A stretch of 64,000 nt of DNA from an uncultured Hyphomonadaceae bacterium (GCA_938084575.1 CALKFG010000003.1:177595-241594), one strand, 5' to 3'. Counted from the first letter of the stretch, positions 18,676-28,199 are shown. The notes: a model not told the origin generated them from the sequence alone. Numbers and translations: made by a program.

Positions 18676-18918
18676 ATGACGGACAAAGCTGAAATTGCGG
18701 GCATGACGCCGGTTGGTGTCGATGTCGAAGCGGGCAAGACTTATTGGTGGTGCAGCTGCGGCCGGTCCAAAAAGCAGCCTTTCTGTGACGGGTCTCACAA
18801 GCCCACGGATTTTGTTCCGGTAGGGTGGGAGGCCCCAAAGACCGGAAAGGTGTTTTTCTGCGCCTGCAAACGGACCCAGAAGGCCCCGCTTTGCGATGGG
18901 TCGCACAACGGGCTGTAA
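18676..18918 (+). CDS. Double CDGSH iron-sulfur domain protein
   Basis: 80 aa from ATG 18676 with AGGAG upstream; the track start at 18586 lies inside glyQ. It holds two complete [2Fe-2S] binding motifs, CSCGRSKKQPFCDGSH (about 32-47) and CACKRTQKAPLCDGSH (about 61-76), each with the 3Cys-1His ligand set of mitoNEET-like proteins. The paired arrangement resembles the class with two CDGSH domains in one chain (as in MiNT). No membrane anchor, so presumably cytosolic. Role in redox or cluster transfer is inferred. It interrupts glyQ-glyS. Confidence 0.9.
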   Translation: MTDKAEIAGMTPVGVDVEAGKTYWWCSCGRSKKQPFCDGSHKPTDFVPVGWEAPKTGKVFFCACKRTQKAPLCDGSHNGL

Positions 18919-18978
18919 GCTTGCCAGCCGGCGCACCGCCGCTTATCTGACCTCCCTTTCGTGATTGGTTGATCCCTC

Positions 18979-21039
18979 ATGCCTGACCTCCTTCTGGAAC
19001 TCCTGAGTGAAGAAATTCCGGCCCGCATGCAGGCGCGCGCCGAGGCCGACCTTCTGCGTGCGGTTATTGACGGCCTGGGTGCCGAGGGACTGGCGGGAGG
19101 CGCCACGCTATCCCAGTCGGGTCCACGACGGCTGTGTGTCATGGTCGAAGGCCTGCCGGCTCGGTCGGACGACAAGGTTGAGGAACGCAAGGGCCCGAAA
19201 GTGGGCGCGCCGGATCAGGCCATTCAGGGATTTCTGCGCGGCGCGGGGCTGACGGACATCTCGCAGGCGGACATCCGGTTCGATTCAAAAAAGGGCGATG
19301 TCTATGTTGCGACACGCACTCTGCCGGGCCGGGAAACGCAGGCCATACTCGCCGAGCTGGTACCGGACATTGTCCGCAAGTTCCATTGGCCGAAATCCAT
19401 GCGAACAGGCCATGGCACGTTGCGCTGGGTCCGCCCTCTGCAGCGGGTGCTTTGCCTGTTTGACGGGGCCGTGGTGCCTTTCAACATTGAAGGCATTGCC
19501 AGTGGCGATCAGACCGAGGGCCACCGGGTGCATGGGCGGGGTCCCTACCGGGTAAGGTCCGCTGACGACTATGTCGCCCAGCTCTCGGGCCCCGGCCACG
19601 TCATGCTGAACCGGGCTGACCGGCTTGGGTTCATCCAGGACCGGGCGCAGGCGATCTGCGCTGCCTCGGGGCTTGAGCTGGTTGAGGATCAGGGGCTTCT
19701 GGAGGAAGTGGCGGGTCTGGCGGAATGGCCGCAGTTGATCCTGGGCAATATGGATCCGGCCTTTCTGGATTTACCCGACGAGGTTGTCCGGCTTTCGATG
19801 CGGGTGCACCAGAAATATTTTGCGACGCGTGACCCGTCAACGGGGCAGCTGGCGCCGCATTTTATCGTCGTGGCAAATTTGGCGGCAAAGGATGGTGGCG
19901 CCCAGATCGCCGCCGGCAATGCCCGTGTGCTCTCGGCCCGGCTGGAAGATGCCCGCTTCTTCTGGGAAAATGACCGGCGGGGCGGGCTTGAGGCCATGGT
20001 TCCGAAACTGACCCGGATTGATTTCAAGCAGGGTCTGGGCACGGTCGCCGACAAGGTGGCGCGGACGGTGGCTCTGGCACAGGTCCTGGCGCCGGTTACC
20101 GGTGCCGACCTGCAGCAGGTTGAGCGCGCGGCCCGGCTCTGCAAGGCGGATCTCGTCTCCGAAATGGTGTACGAGTTTCCCGAATTGCAAGGCGTTATGG
20201 GGCGGTACTACGCTCTGGCGTCCGGCGAGCCTGCGGCCATAGCCGAGGCCATTGCCGATCACTACCGTCCGCAGGGACCATCTGACACTGTGCCGTCCGC
20301 ACCGGTGGCGATGACGGTCGCGCTGGCCGACAAGCTGGATACGCTGGTCGGGTTCTGGGCGATCGGGGAGACGCCAACGGGCTCGAAAGACCCTTTCGCC
20401 CTTCGGCGCGCCGCACTTGGTGTTGTTCGGATTATCCTCGAGAACGGGCTTCGCCTTGGGCTCCGGGACATCTGTGACCAGCATGCCCGCACGCTGGGCC
20501 AGTCCGGCGACCATGATGACTTGCTGGCCTTTTTCGCCGACAGGCTGAAGCCGCATTTGAGGGATAAGGGCCAGCGCCATGACCTGCTGGACGCGGTCTT
20601 CGCGCTGGGCGAGGATGATCTGGTCCTGATCGTTAAGCGCGTTGATGCGCTGACGACTTTTGTCGACAGCGAGGACGGTGCCAATCTGCTGGCCGGTTTC
20701 AAACGCGCGGCAAATATCCTCAAGGCCGAAGAAAAGCGGGGCTGGACCGCGGGTGCTGACGTCGATGCCGCCCTGATCGCACAAGGCCCGGCGGCGGAGC
20801 AGGCGCTCTACGACGCGGTGTGTCATGCGGAATCCATCCTGTCGCTGGCCGTGGTGGATGAAGCGTTCGAAACGGCGATGGCCGCCCTGTCGGGATTGCG
20901 CGGTGCGGTTGATGCCTTTTTCGACGCGGTCATCGTGAATGATGAGGACCCGGCTGTGCGGGCAAACCGGCTGGCCTTGCTCGACCGGATGCGCGCGGCG
21001 ATGCACACGGTTGCCGATTTTGACCAGATCGCCGGCTAG
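18979..21039 (+). CDS. glyS: Glycyl-tRNA synthetase beta subunit
   Basis: 686-aa tRNA-recognition subunit of the alpha2beta2 GlyRS. It begins MPDLLLELLSEEIPARMQ, the family's hallmark start, and carries the KFHWPKSMRTGHGTLRWVRPLQ and RMHQKYFAT-like (RVHQKYFATRDPS) blocks and the C-terminal anticodon-binding DALRP-like helical region. Full length. Located 60 bases after the CDGSH gene in the same direction. Confidence 0.96.
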   Translation: MPDLLLELLSEEIPARMQARAEADLLRAVIDGLGAEGLAGGATLSQSGPRRLCVMVEGLPARSDDKVEERKGPKVGAPDQAIQGFLRGAGLTDISQADIRFDSKKGDVYVATRTLPGRETQAILAELVPDIVRKFHWPKSMRTGHGTLRWVRPLQRVLCLFDGAVVPFNIEGIASGDQTEGHRVHGRGPYRVRSADDYVAQLSGPGHVMLNRADRLGFIQDRAQAICAASGLELVEDQGLLEEVAGLAEWPQLILGNMDPAFLDLPDEVVRLSMRVHQKYFATRDPSTGQLAPHFIVVANLAAKDGGAQIAAGNARVLSARLEDARFFWENDRRGGLEAMVPKLTRIDFKQGLGTVADKVARTVALAQVLAPVTGADLQQVERAARLCKADLVSEMVYEFPELQGVMGRYYALASGEPAAIAEAIADHYRPQGPSDTVPSAPVAMTVALADKLDTLVGFWAIGETPTGSKDPFALRRAALGVVRIILENGLRLGLRDICDQHARTLGQSGDHDDLLAFFADRLKPHLRDKGQRHDLLDAVFALGEDDLVLIVKRVDALTTFVDSEDGANLLAGFKRAANILKAEEKRGWTAGADVDAALIAQGPAAEQALYDAVCHAESILSLAVVDEAFETAMAALSGLRGAVDAFFDAVIVNDEDPAVRANRLALLDRMRAAMHTVADFDQIAG

Positions 21040-21120
21040 GCCAAGGCGATATGGTTCAAGGCTGCCTCGCTGCACAAGAACGAGGTTTTCGCGCCTCGAC
21101 AACGGTGTCAATGAGTTCCG

Positions 21121-21137
21121 CCACTTGATTCAAGTGG
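21121..21137. promoter_or_regulatory. Perfect palindrome upstream of ppdK (candidate operator)
   Basis: CCACTTGA-T-TCAAGTGG, a 17-base perfect palindrome in the 182-base gap between glyS and ppdK, 85 bases before the ppdK start. No T-tract follows. A second hairpin (GCGCGA-N6-TCGCGC, 21155-21172) sits between it and the gene. A site for a dimeric regulator of ppdK is the simplest reading; unproven. Confidence 0.35.
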
Positions 21138-21221
21138 CCATTCGTGGCGGTTAAGCGCGATCTGGGTCGCGCAGACATGCGCGGGCTTTGAGGGACAGGC
21201 AGACATTCGGGAGGACGGGCC

Positions 21222-23906
21222 ATGGCCGAGACCGCACAGGCAGAAACCAAATGGGTCTACTCCTTTGGCGGCGGAGGATCCGACGGCGATGCATCCCTGA
21301 AGAATCTTCTCGGGGGCAAGGGCGCCAATCTGGCCGAAATGGCCACTTTGGGCTTGCCAGTCCCGCCCGGTTTCACCCTCTCGACGGAAGTTTGTACGGC
21401 ATATTATGATCTCGGCCAGGCCTATCCCGCGGGTCTTCGCGACCAGGTAGACGCGGCGCTGGATGCGCTGGAAGGCAAGACGGGCAAGGTGTTTGGTGAT
21501 GCCGAAAACCCTTTGCTGGTGTCGGTCCGGTCCGGTGCTCGGGCCTCGATGCCGGGCATGATGGATACCGTGCTCAATCTGGGGCTGTCAGACACCACGG
21601 TCGCGGGACTGGCGGCCAAGGCAGGAGACCGGTTTGCCTACGATTCCTACAGGCGCTTCATCCAGATGTATTCGAATGTCGTGATGGGCCTCAGCCATGA
21701 TACTTTTGAATACATCCTCGATGATCACAAGGAACGTCAGGGACTCGATCTTGATACCCAGATGACGGCCGGGGACTGGAAAGACATTGTCAGTCAGTAC
21801 AAGGCGGCCGTTCTGAAAGAACTTGGTATGCCCTTTCCTGATGATGCCCGCGAGCAGCTTTGGGGCGCCATCAGCGCCGTCTTTGGCAGCTGGATGAATG
21901 ACCGCGCGATCCTCTACCGCAAGTTGAACGATATCCCCCAGGCCTGGGGCACCGCTGTAAACGTCCAGTCCATGGTGTTCGGCAATATGGGTGAGAGTTC
22001 AGCGACCGGTGTCGCCTTTACCCGCGACCCGTCCACCGGTGATCCGGCATTTTACGGCGAATTCCTGACCAATGCGCAGGGGGAAGATGTCGTGGCCGGG
22101 ATCAGGACGCCGGCGCCGATATCGCGTCAGCGGGCGGATGAGCTGAAGTCGGATGAAGCGCCCCTCGAAGAGGTGATGCCTGCCGTCTACAAGGAGCTGG
22201 TCGAGGTCGCCAACACGCTTGAGGCCCACTATCGCGATATGCAGGATATTGAGTTCACGGTTGAAGATAACCGGCTGTATATGCTGCAGACGCGGACCGG
22301 CAAACGCACAGCGGCTGCCGCGCTCAAGATCGCTGTTGACATGAAGGAAGACGGGTTGATCACGGAGGAGGAGGCCGTCCTCCGGCTCGAGCCAAGGCAA
22401 CTCGATCAGCTGCTCCACCCGATGATTTCGGATTCGGCGGTCCGGGACGTTATCGTCACCGGCCTTCCGGCCAGTCCAGGTGCAGCGGTCGGCGAGGTCG
22501 TGTTCAGCAGCGATGAAGCCGCCCGGCTTGCGGAGGCGGGGCGGGCTGTCATTCTCGTGCGGATTGAGACCAGCCCGGAAGATATTCACGGCATGCACGC
22601 CGCGAAGGCGATTGTCACCGCCCGTGGCGGCATGACCTCACACGCGGCAGTGGTCGCGCGCGGCATGGGGCGTCCCTGTGTCTGTGGCGCTGGCTCACTG
22701 CAGATCAATTATGCAGAAGGCGAGGTGCGCGTGGGCGGCCGGGTCGTGAAGAAGGGCGATGTGATCACGGTCGACGGGGCTGCAGGACAAGTCCTCGCAG
22801 GCTCTGTGGAGATGCGCCAGCCGGACCTGTCGGGAGATTTTGGCAAGCTGATGAGCTGGGCCGACAAGGTGCGGCGCCTTCGGGTGCGCGCCAATGCCGA
22901 AACACCGGATGATGTGAAGGTTGCCCGCGATTTCGGTGCAGAAGGGATCGGTCTGTGCCGGACCGAGCACATGTTCTTCGACAGCACGCGGATCCCGGTT
23001 GTCCGGTCGATGATTCTGGCTGGCACCCAGGCAGGACGTGTCGACGCGCTGAACAAGCTGTTACCGATGCAGCGGGCCGACTTCCTCGAGATTTTCCGGA
23101 TCATGGCGGATCGCCCGTGTACCATTCGCCTGCTCGATCCGCCGCTGCATGAATTTATGCCGCACAGCGAGAACGAGATTGAAGATGTTGCGGCTGCGTC
23201 CGGTATTGATCCTGCAGATGTCCGCGCCAGTATTGATGCCTTGCATGAAAGCAACCCGATGCTGGGCCATCGTGGCTGTCGCCTCGGCATTACCTATCCT
23301 GAAATCTATGAAATGCAGGCACGGGCTATTTTCGAGGCGGCCGTGGCCTTTGCCAAGGAAACCGGACAGAAGCCAGAGCCAGAGGTGATGATCCCGCTGG
23401 TCGCCACCCGTCAGGAATTCGACATTCTCAAGACCGTTGTTGACCGGGCGGCCGCCGCCGTGTTTGAGGAGACAGGGACCCAGCTGGATTACCTTGTCGG
23501 CACAATGATTGAACTTCCCCGCGCCGCGCTGCGGGCAGGCGATATTGCAGAGACTGCGGAATTCTTTTCTTTCGGAACCAATGACCTTACCCAGACCACA
23601 TTGGGGATTTCCCGGGATGATGCCGGTCGTTTTCTGAGCGCTTATGAGGCCCAGGGAATTTATGAAAAGGATCCTTTTGTGACGATCGATCAGGACGGCG
23701 TTGGAGAGCTTGTACGGCTGGCCACAGAGCGCGGTCGGGCCGCGCGTGCCGATATCAAGCTGGGCATTTGCGGTGAACATGGTGGCGACCCTGCTTCCAT
23801 TCAGTTTTGCGAGTCGATCGGCCTGAATTATGTGTCCTGCTCGCCCTACCGGGTCCCCATTGCCCGGCTCGCGGCCGCTCATGCCGCTCTGTCGCATCGG
23901 GACTGA
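21222..23906 (+). CDS. ppdK: Pyruvate, phosphate dikinase
   Basis: Interconverts pyruvate + ATP + Pi and PEP + AMP + PPi; in heterotrophs it supports gluconeogenesis or pyrophosphate-linked glycolysis. 894 aa, full length. Order: ATP-grasp nucleotide domain with GGKGANLAEMATLGLPVPPGF (about 29-49), the phosphohistidine swivel domain with GGMTSHAAVVARGMG (His about residue 474), and the C-terminal PEP/pyruvate TIM barrel with SFGTNDLTQTT and the catalytic-cysteine region GICGEHGGDP. The ribosome binding site is GGGAGGACGGGCC before the ATG. PEP synthase is excluded by the domain order and size. Confidence 0.96.
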   Translation: MAETAQAETKWVYSFGGGGSDGDASLKNLLGGKGANLAEMATLGLPVPPGFTLSTEVCTAYYDLGQAYPAGLRDQVDAALDALEGKTGKVFGDAENPLLVSVRSGARASMPGMMDTVLNLGLSDTTVAGLAAKAGDRFAYDSYRRFIQMYSNVVMGLSHDTFEYILDDHKERQGLDLDTQMTAGDWKDIVSQYKAAVLKELGMPFPDDAREQLWGAISAVFGSWMNDRAILYRKLNDIPQAWGTAVNVQSMVFGNMGESSATGVAFTRDPSTGDPAFYGEFLTNAQGEDVVAGIRTPAPISRQRADELKSDEAPLEEVMPAVYKELVEVANTLEAHYRDMQDIEFTVEDNRLYMLQTRTGKRTAAAALKIAVDMKEDGLITEEEAVLRLEPRQLDQLLHPMISDSAVRDVIVTGLPASPGAAVGEVVFSSDEAARLAEAGRAVILVRIETSPEDIHGMHAAKAIVTARGGMTSHAAVVARGMGRPCVCGAGSLQINYAEGEVRVGGRVVKKGDVITVDGAAGQVLAGSVEMRQPDLSGDFGKLMSWADKVRRLRVRANAETPDDVKVARDFGAEGIGLCRTEHMFFDSTRIPVVRSMILAGTQAGRVDALNKLLPMQRADFLEIFRIMADRPCTIRLLDPPLHEFMPHSENEIEDVAAASGIDPADVRASIDALHESNPMLGHRGCRLGITYPEIYEMQARAIFEAAVAFAKETGQKPEPEVMIPLVATRQEFDILKTVVDRAAAAVFEETGTQLDYLVGTMIELPRAALRAGDIAETAEFFSFGTNDLTQTTLGISRDDAGRFLSAYEAQGIYEKDPFVTIDQDGVGELVRLATERGRAARADIKLGICGEHGGDPASIQFCESIGLNYVSCSPYRVPIARLAAAHAALSHRD

Positions 23907-24249
23907 GGGGAGGTCGCACTCCGCTTTCGTTGCCATGATGTGTTGCTGTAATGCAACACCTGACTGCGTCACGGTTGTCGGGGTATTTCTGTAAATTGAA
24001 TCGAAACCGTAATAAAATCGGGGTGTTGCTTCCTCAAGTGGCGCGCGCTTGCCGATTTTCCTCGCCTCCTGGCCACGTCGGGAGGGCAAAAACGGCTGGC
24101 TTAATCGCGTCCAAAGATTGATTTTTTGCTGTCGTGTCAAATATGGAGCAACAACCAACGCGTAGATTGGGTGATGACGAAACAGGACCGACGCTGGCTT
24201 CAGGCTTGCATGAGTGGTCGGCATGTGGATGCGCAGGGAACAGGCAGCA
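23907..24249. other. Non-coding gap between ppdK and the SleB-type hydrolase
   Basis: About 340 bases, less GC-rich than its surroundings. A stem-loop GTGTTGC-TGTAAT-GCAACAC (23940-23959) follows ppdK by 33 bases but lacks a U-tract, so it is at best an atypical terminator; the half-site GTGTTGC recurs at 24023. A weak promoter-like stretch (TTGATT with AATATG about 16 bases later, near 24117-24145) precedes the hydrolase. I see no convincing small gene or RNA. Confidence 0.5.
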
Positions 24250-25338
24250 ATGACAGCTTACAGGCCCCAGTTTCGGACGGGCGCCTCCATGACAATGACG
24301 ATACGGCATTGGTGGAGAGCTTTGTCGCGGGACCGTCGCAGGACGGTTCTCGGGCGCGCCACGGCGAGCCTCGGTGCCTTTGGCCTCTTCGCAGCCGGCC
24401 TGCCGGCCGTCTCCGATCTGAATGCCGAACGGCTGGATGATCAGAGATTTCGGATCAATAGCGAGCGCCTGGCGTCGACCAATGATGCCGGCCATGTCAT
24501 GCGGACTGACCCGTTCTCTCCGGAACTCTTGCAGCATAGCTGGCTGAGATCGGTAGAATACTCTTTTGCGCGCGATCCCGTCTCTGCAGTGAGCCCCTTG
24601 GCCGCCATGGAACGTGACCAGGCCGCGCTTGACGGGCTGAGACGGTTTGACCGCCTGCACACGGCACGTGCGGAGGACATGTCGCAACAGACACAATGCC
24701 TTGCCGAGGCCGTGTATTATGAAGCCCGCAGCGAAAGTTTGTTTGGCCAGATCAGCGTTGCAGAGGTGATTTACAATCGCGTCCGGGACCACCGTTTCCC
24801 GGACACGATATGTGACGTTGTTTATCAGGGCTCGACCCGCACCACGGGATGCCAGTTTACCTTTACCTGCGATGGCGCCCTGAACCGAGAACCGCGCGGC
24901 TGGCGCTGGGAGCAGGCGCAGACGGTTGCCTCGCATGTTTTGCTGGAGCTGAACGAACCTTTGACGGCTGGGGCGACGCATTATCATGCGACTTATGTCG
25001 ATCCGGTTTGGAATTCGGGTTTGATCCGGACCAAGAAAATTGGTCGCCACATCTTTTACCGGTTCCCACGGGGGGCAGAATGGTCGTTTGCCAAGGCGCG
25101 CCAGCGAGACCGTTTGGCTCGGCGCCGAGCCGGTCTGGCCAGTCTGACGTCCGGCGCCCCGGCGGACGAGGTCAGCGTGATCCGTTTGCCCTCAGAGGCC
25201 ATGCATGGGGACGAAACAACCCCGTCCGTGATCAGCTCAATCCCGACCGAACGGCCGGCCAGTGAGCGCGCCGAAGATGATGACGCGATCCAAATCAGCG
25301 CGTTTGAACCCAATGCCAGTGCTGCGCCGGTGACCTGA
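24250..25338 (+). CDS. SleB/CwlJ-type cell wall hydrolase
   Basis: About 362 aa. A hydrophobic signal-anchor (about 37-55, ASLGAFGLFAAGLPAV) is followed by a Hydrolase_2 domain: CLAEAVYYEARSESLFGQ contains the catalytic glutamate region, then EVIYNRVRDHRFPDTIC, a Cys-containing GCQFTFTCDG loop, and THYHATYVDPVW. This family cleaves peptidoglycan (lytic transglycosylase or amidase-like) and is common as a non-sporulation protein in alphaproteobacteria. The C-terminal 90 residues are disordered and acidic. Start uncertain: the track uses GTG 24214; ATG 24250 or 24289 would also leave an intact anchor. Confidence 0.85.
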   Translation: MTAYRPQFRTGASMTMTIRHWWRALSRDRRRTVLGRATASLGAFGLFAAGLPAVSDLNAERLDDQRFRINSERLASTNDAGHVMRTDPFSPELLQHSWLRSVEYSFARDPVSAVSPLAAMERDQAALDGLRRFDRLHTARAEDMSQQTQCLAEAVYYEARSESLFGQISVAEVIYNRVRDHRFPDTICDVVYQGSTRTTGCQFTFTCDGALNREPRGWRWEQAQTVASHVLLELNEPLTAGATHYHATYVDPVWNSGLIRTKKIGRHIFYRFPRGAEWSFAKARQRDRLARRRAGLASLTSGAPADEVSVIRLPSEAMHGDETTPSVISSIPTERPASERAEDDDAIQISAFEPNASAAPVT

Positions 25339-25342
25339 AAGG

Positions 25343-26197
25343 TCAGCTGGTCGTTATATCCAGTCCAAGATCGAAATTTGGCGCTGAGTGTGTCAGGGCT
25401 CCGACCGAAATATAGTCGACTCCAGTTTCTGCGATGGCCGCAATCCGGTCCAGCGTAATGCCGCCGCTGGCCTCTGTCAGGCATTGCCCGTCAATCATGC
25501 TCACGGCCGTGTGCAACTGCTCGGGCGACATGTTGTCGAGCAAGACGGCATGAGGCTTGTGGCGCAGGGCTTCGGACAGCTGATCGAGCGTATCCACTTC
25601 GATTTCGATCATCCGCAGGTGGCCGGCATAAGCCTTTGCGCGGTCCAGCGCCGTGGCGATCGACCCGCTGGCGGCAATGTGATTGTCTTTGATGAGAATG
25701 GCATCGTCGAGGCCATAGCGGTGAGAGGTGCCTCCGCCACAGCGAACGGCTCGTTTCTCCAGCGCGCGATGTCCGGGGGTCGTTTTCCGGGTGCAGACAA
25801 TTTTAGCGTGGGTATGAGAGACGCGGTCTGTGTAAGTGCGCGTCAGCGTGGCAATGCCGGACAACCGTCCGAGGAAGTTCAGTACGGTACGCTCGGCAAT
25901 CAGAATAGACCGCGCTGACCCCGACAGCGTGGCGACGCTTTGCCCGGGCGTCACCGCTTCGCCATCCCCGGCCAGGATCTCTATCTGCACTGAAGGGTCC
26001 ACCAGTTTCAAACTGTAGCGGGCCGCGTCCAGTCCGGCCAGAACCCCGTGGCCTCGCGCGATGATATGGGCGGTCAGCTGCAGGGTCTCCGGCAATATCG
26101 CATCGCTGGTCAGGTCCCCGGCGCGACCAAGGTCCTCGCTCAGAGCCAGGCGAACGATCGGGTCGAGAATAATGTCGGGAAGAGGGGGCGGGGTCAT
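25343..26197 (-). CDS. nadC: Nicotinate-nucleotide pyrophosphorylase (carboxylating)
   Basis: Quinolinate phosphoribosyltransferase: converts quinolinate and PRPP to nicotinate mononucleotide, CO2 and PPi. 284 aa with EDLGRAGDLTSD near the N terminus, ERTVLNFLGRLSGIAT, CTRKTTPGHRALEKRAVRCGGG and LIKDNHIA, then the C-terminal EASGGITLDRI. Complete for the family. Its ATG overlaps the nadB stop as ATGA, so it is the last gene of the nad operon. Confidence 0.96.
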   Translation of the reverse strand: MTPPPLPDIILDPIVRLALSEDLGRAGDLTSDAILPETLQLTAHIIARGHGVLAGLDAARYSLKLVDPSVQIEILAGDGEAVTPGQSVATLSGSARSILIAERTVLNFLGRLSGIATLTRTYTDRVSHTHAKIVCTRKTTPGHRALEKRAVRCGGGTSHRYGLDDAILIKDNHIAASGSIATALDRAKAYAGHLRMIEIEVDTLDQLSEALRHKPHAVLLDNMSPEQLHTAVSMIDGQCLTEASGGITLDRIAAIAETGVDYISVGALTHSAPNFDLGLDITTS

Positions 26198-27750
26198 GCT
26201 GTAAGTTCACTCTCTGTCTGGCGGACGGCCTCGGCTTGGAGGAAGGTGCGCTGGGCGGTCTGGGACGTATCGGGAAAATCAGCGCGGTAATGCCCACCGC
26301 GGCTTTCTTCCCGGTTGAATGCGGCTTCGGCCATCAAGTGCGCCGTGATCAATTCACGCGCCGGGCCATAAGTCTCGCGCAGCCTGGCAATATCAGCTCT
26401 CAGCTCTGTCAGACCGGTCCGATGGCGGATGACGCCACAATGACGTGCCATACTCTCGCGCAGGGTTTGCAGGGGGGCATCCGGCAGATCGGACGACACC
26501 CGGCTGCGGCTGGCCCGTAAGGCGCGGCGATCACTGTCGCGCAGCCGATCGGCAATTCGTGCCGCCATAACGACGGCTTCGAGCAGAGAGTTGGACGCGA
26601 GCCGGTTGGCGCCATGTGCGCCGGTGCTGGCGCATTCTCCGCACACGCTGAGGCCGTCCAGGCTGGCTTTTCCCCAGATGTCGGAGAGAATGCCCCCCAT
26701 ATGATAATGCATCGCCGGTGCGACGGGAATAGGCTGGTATTGGGGATCAATTCCGGCCCGTTGGCAGGCGCCAAAGACAGTGGGGAAATGCTGGCGGATG
26801 GCGCCGCCGATCGCGTCGCGCGTATCGAGGAAGACCTTTCTTCCCGCCAGGATTTCGGCGTGGATGGCGCGGGCGACCTGGTCGCGCGGTGCCAGTTCAC
26901 TGTCCGGATGATAGTCGGCCATGAACGCGGCGCCGGTTTCATTGATCAGGATCGCGCCTTCACCCCGCAGCGCCTCCGTCGCGAGAGGGGCTGGATCGAG
27001 CCCGACATCCATTGCGGTGGGGTGAAACTGTACGAATTCGGGATCTGCAATCACCGCGCCGGTTTCGAAGGCCATGGCCAGTGCTTCGCCGCGGGCCCCG
27101 GACGGATTGGTCGTTACGCGAAACAATCCGCCGGACCCGCCGGTGCACAATATGGTTTCAGGAGCCGGGCACGCGCGGAGCTGTTGGTCTCTGCTTTTTA
27201 AAATGGCACCACAGATCCTGCCCTGGTCGTCCTGAAGCAAAGCAGCGGCACTGGCATTCTCGATCAGATCAATGTGCTCGGACTGGCGGACCGCGCGGGT
27301 CAGAGCGTCCATAATCGCCCGACCGGCCAGATCACCCGCGACACGTGCGACCCGAGGGTGAGAGTGGGCCGCTTCGAGGGACAGGGCCAGATCGCCGCTC
27401 GGGGTCCGGTCGAACGGAACGCCAAGGGCGATCAGGTCTCGGACACGGGCGGGTCCTTCGGATGCAATCAGCTGGGCGATAACCGGATCAACCAGGCCGG
27501 CACCGGCGGCCACGGTATCGGCGGCGTGCTGTTCCACGCTGTCATGTGGATGCAGCGCGGCCGCGAGACCGCCTTGCGCCCAGGCAGACGAGGCCGCCTG
27601 TCCCAGCGGTGCGGGGGTCACAATTGTGCAGGCCCGGGGGGCCAGGCGCAGGGCGAGAAAGAGACCCGCAAGTCCGGCACCGAGAATCAGAACGCGGTTG
27701 GTGTCGCGACCAGACTGGGCCACTTGGGAAATCACCCTGGTCGACGGCAT
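26194..27750 (-). CDS. nadB: L-aspartate oxidase
   Basis: FAD enzyme oxidising L-aspartate to iminoaspartate for quinolinate synthesis. 518 aa: FAD motif VLILGAGLAGLFLALRL (about 19-35), SSAWAQGGLAAAL, the HPTAMD substrate loop, and the succinate-dehydrogenase-like MGGILSDIWGKASLDGL and GANRLASNSLLEA motifs. The start shares one base with the preceding gene's stop (TGATG), implying coupling; downstream nadC overlaps by ATGA. Confidence 0.95.
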   Translation of the reverse strand: MPSTRVISQVAQSGRDTNRVLILGAGLAGLFLALRLAPRACTIVTPAPLGQAASSAWAQGGLAAALHPHDSVEQHAADTVAAGAGLVDPVIAQLIASEGPARVRDLIALGVPFDRTPSGDLALSLEAAHSHPRVARVAGDLAGRAIMDALTRAVRQSEHIDLIENASAAALLQDDQGRICGAILKSRDQQLRACPAPETILCTGGSGGLFRVTTNPSGARGEALAMAFETGAVIADPEFVQFHPTAMDVGLDPAPLATEALRGEGAILINETGAAFMADYHPDSELAPRDQVARAIHAEILAGRKVFLDTRDAIGGAIRQHFPTVFGACQRAGIDPQYQPIPVAPAMHYHMGGILSDIWGKASLDGLSVCGECASTGAHGANRLASNSLLEAVVMAARIADRLRDSDRRALRASRSRVSSDLPDAPLQTLRESMARHCGVIRHRTGLTELRADIARLRETYGPARELITAHLMAEAAFNREESRGGHYRADFPDTSQTAQRTFLQAEAVRQTESELTA

Positions 27751-28199
27751 CAGGAAATACCTTCAATCGCCCGGCGAAACAGAACCGGGGCGGTCGCCGC
27801 CGAGATCAGCGCCCCGTACATCAACGACGCGTCCTGTATGGTGAGGTTGAAATTATCGGGGACATAAATGAGGTCATCTGTCTTTTGTTCCAGAACCTGG
27901 TCAATTGTCGAGCGGACGGTCAGCTGCTTGCCGAAGCGACGCGCATGACATGACTGGACGACCACGCTGCGTCCCCACATGGCACACATCTCGACAGCCG
28001 TCAGTTCGCAGGCATAGCGGCCGCTGTCAGGATGGCTGGTGAGCTGCATGGTGCCTGTCATCAGGCATTGTCCATCGCGGTAGGGCTTGGTCTGAAAGGA
28101 CCATGATCCCAGCACGTCGAGCGGGTCGGTGGTCTGCGCCTGGGCTGTGGTAAGCCACATCATGGCGCCAATGCCTGACAGAAGGGGGCGCAGGGCCAT
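27750..28199 (-). CDS. Secreted protein of unknown function inside the nad operon
   Basis: 149 aa from the ATG at 28199, with CGGAGACCGT immediately before it; the track start at 28406 lies in nadA. Signal peptide MALRPLLSGIGAMMWLTTAQA-Q, then a single domain beginning DVLGSWSF with four cysteines (QCLM, YACEL, EMCAM, QSCH), enough for two disulfides in the periplasm, and strand-like motifs such as LIYVPDNFNLTI. It looks like a small beta-barrel/lipocalin-like fold but I assign no family. It lies between nadA and nadB, 73 bases after nadA and coupled to nadB (TGATG), so it is expressed with NAD synthesis genes; its role there is unknown. Confidence 0.7.
   Translation of the reverse strand: MALRPLLSGIGAMMWLTTAQAQTTDPLDVLGSWSFQTKPYRDGQCLMTGTMQLTSHPDSGRYACELTAVEMCAMWGRSVVVQSCHARRFGKQLTVRSTIDQVLEQKTDDLIYVPDNFNLTIQDASLMYGALISAATAPVLFRRAIEGIS

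Noticed and set aside
23940-23959. Terminator after ppdK
   Set aside because: GTGTTGC-N6-GCAACAC forms a good stem but has no U-tract; kept only as a note in the gap description.
23061-24224. 387-aa minus-strand ORF
   Set aside because: Mostly antisense to the end of ppdK; no recognisable motif or signal, and no good start site.
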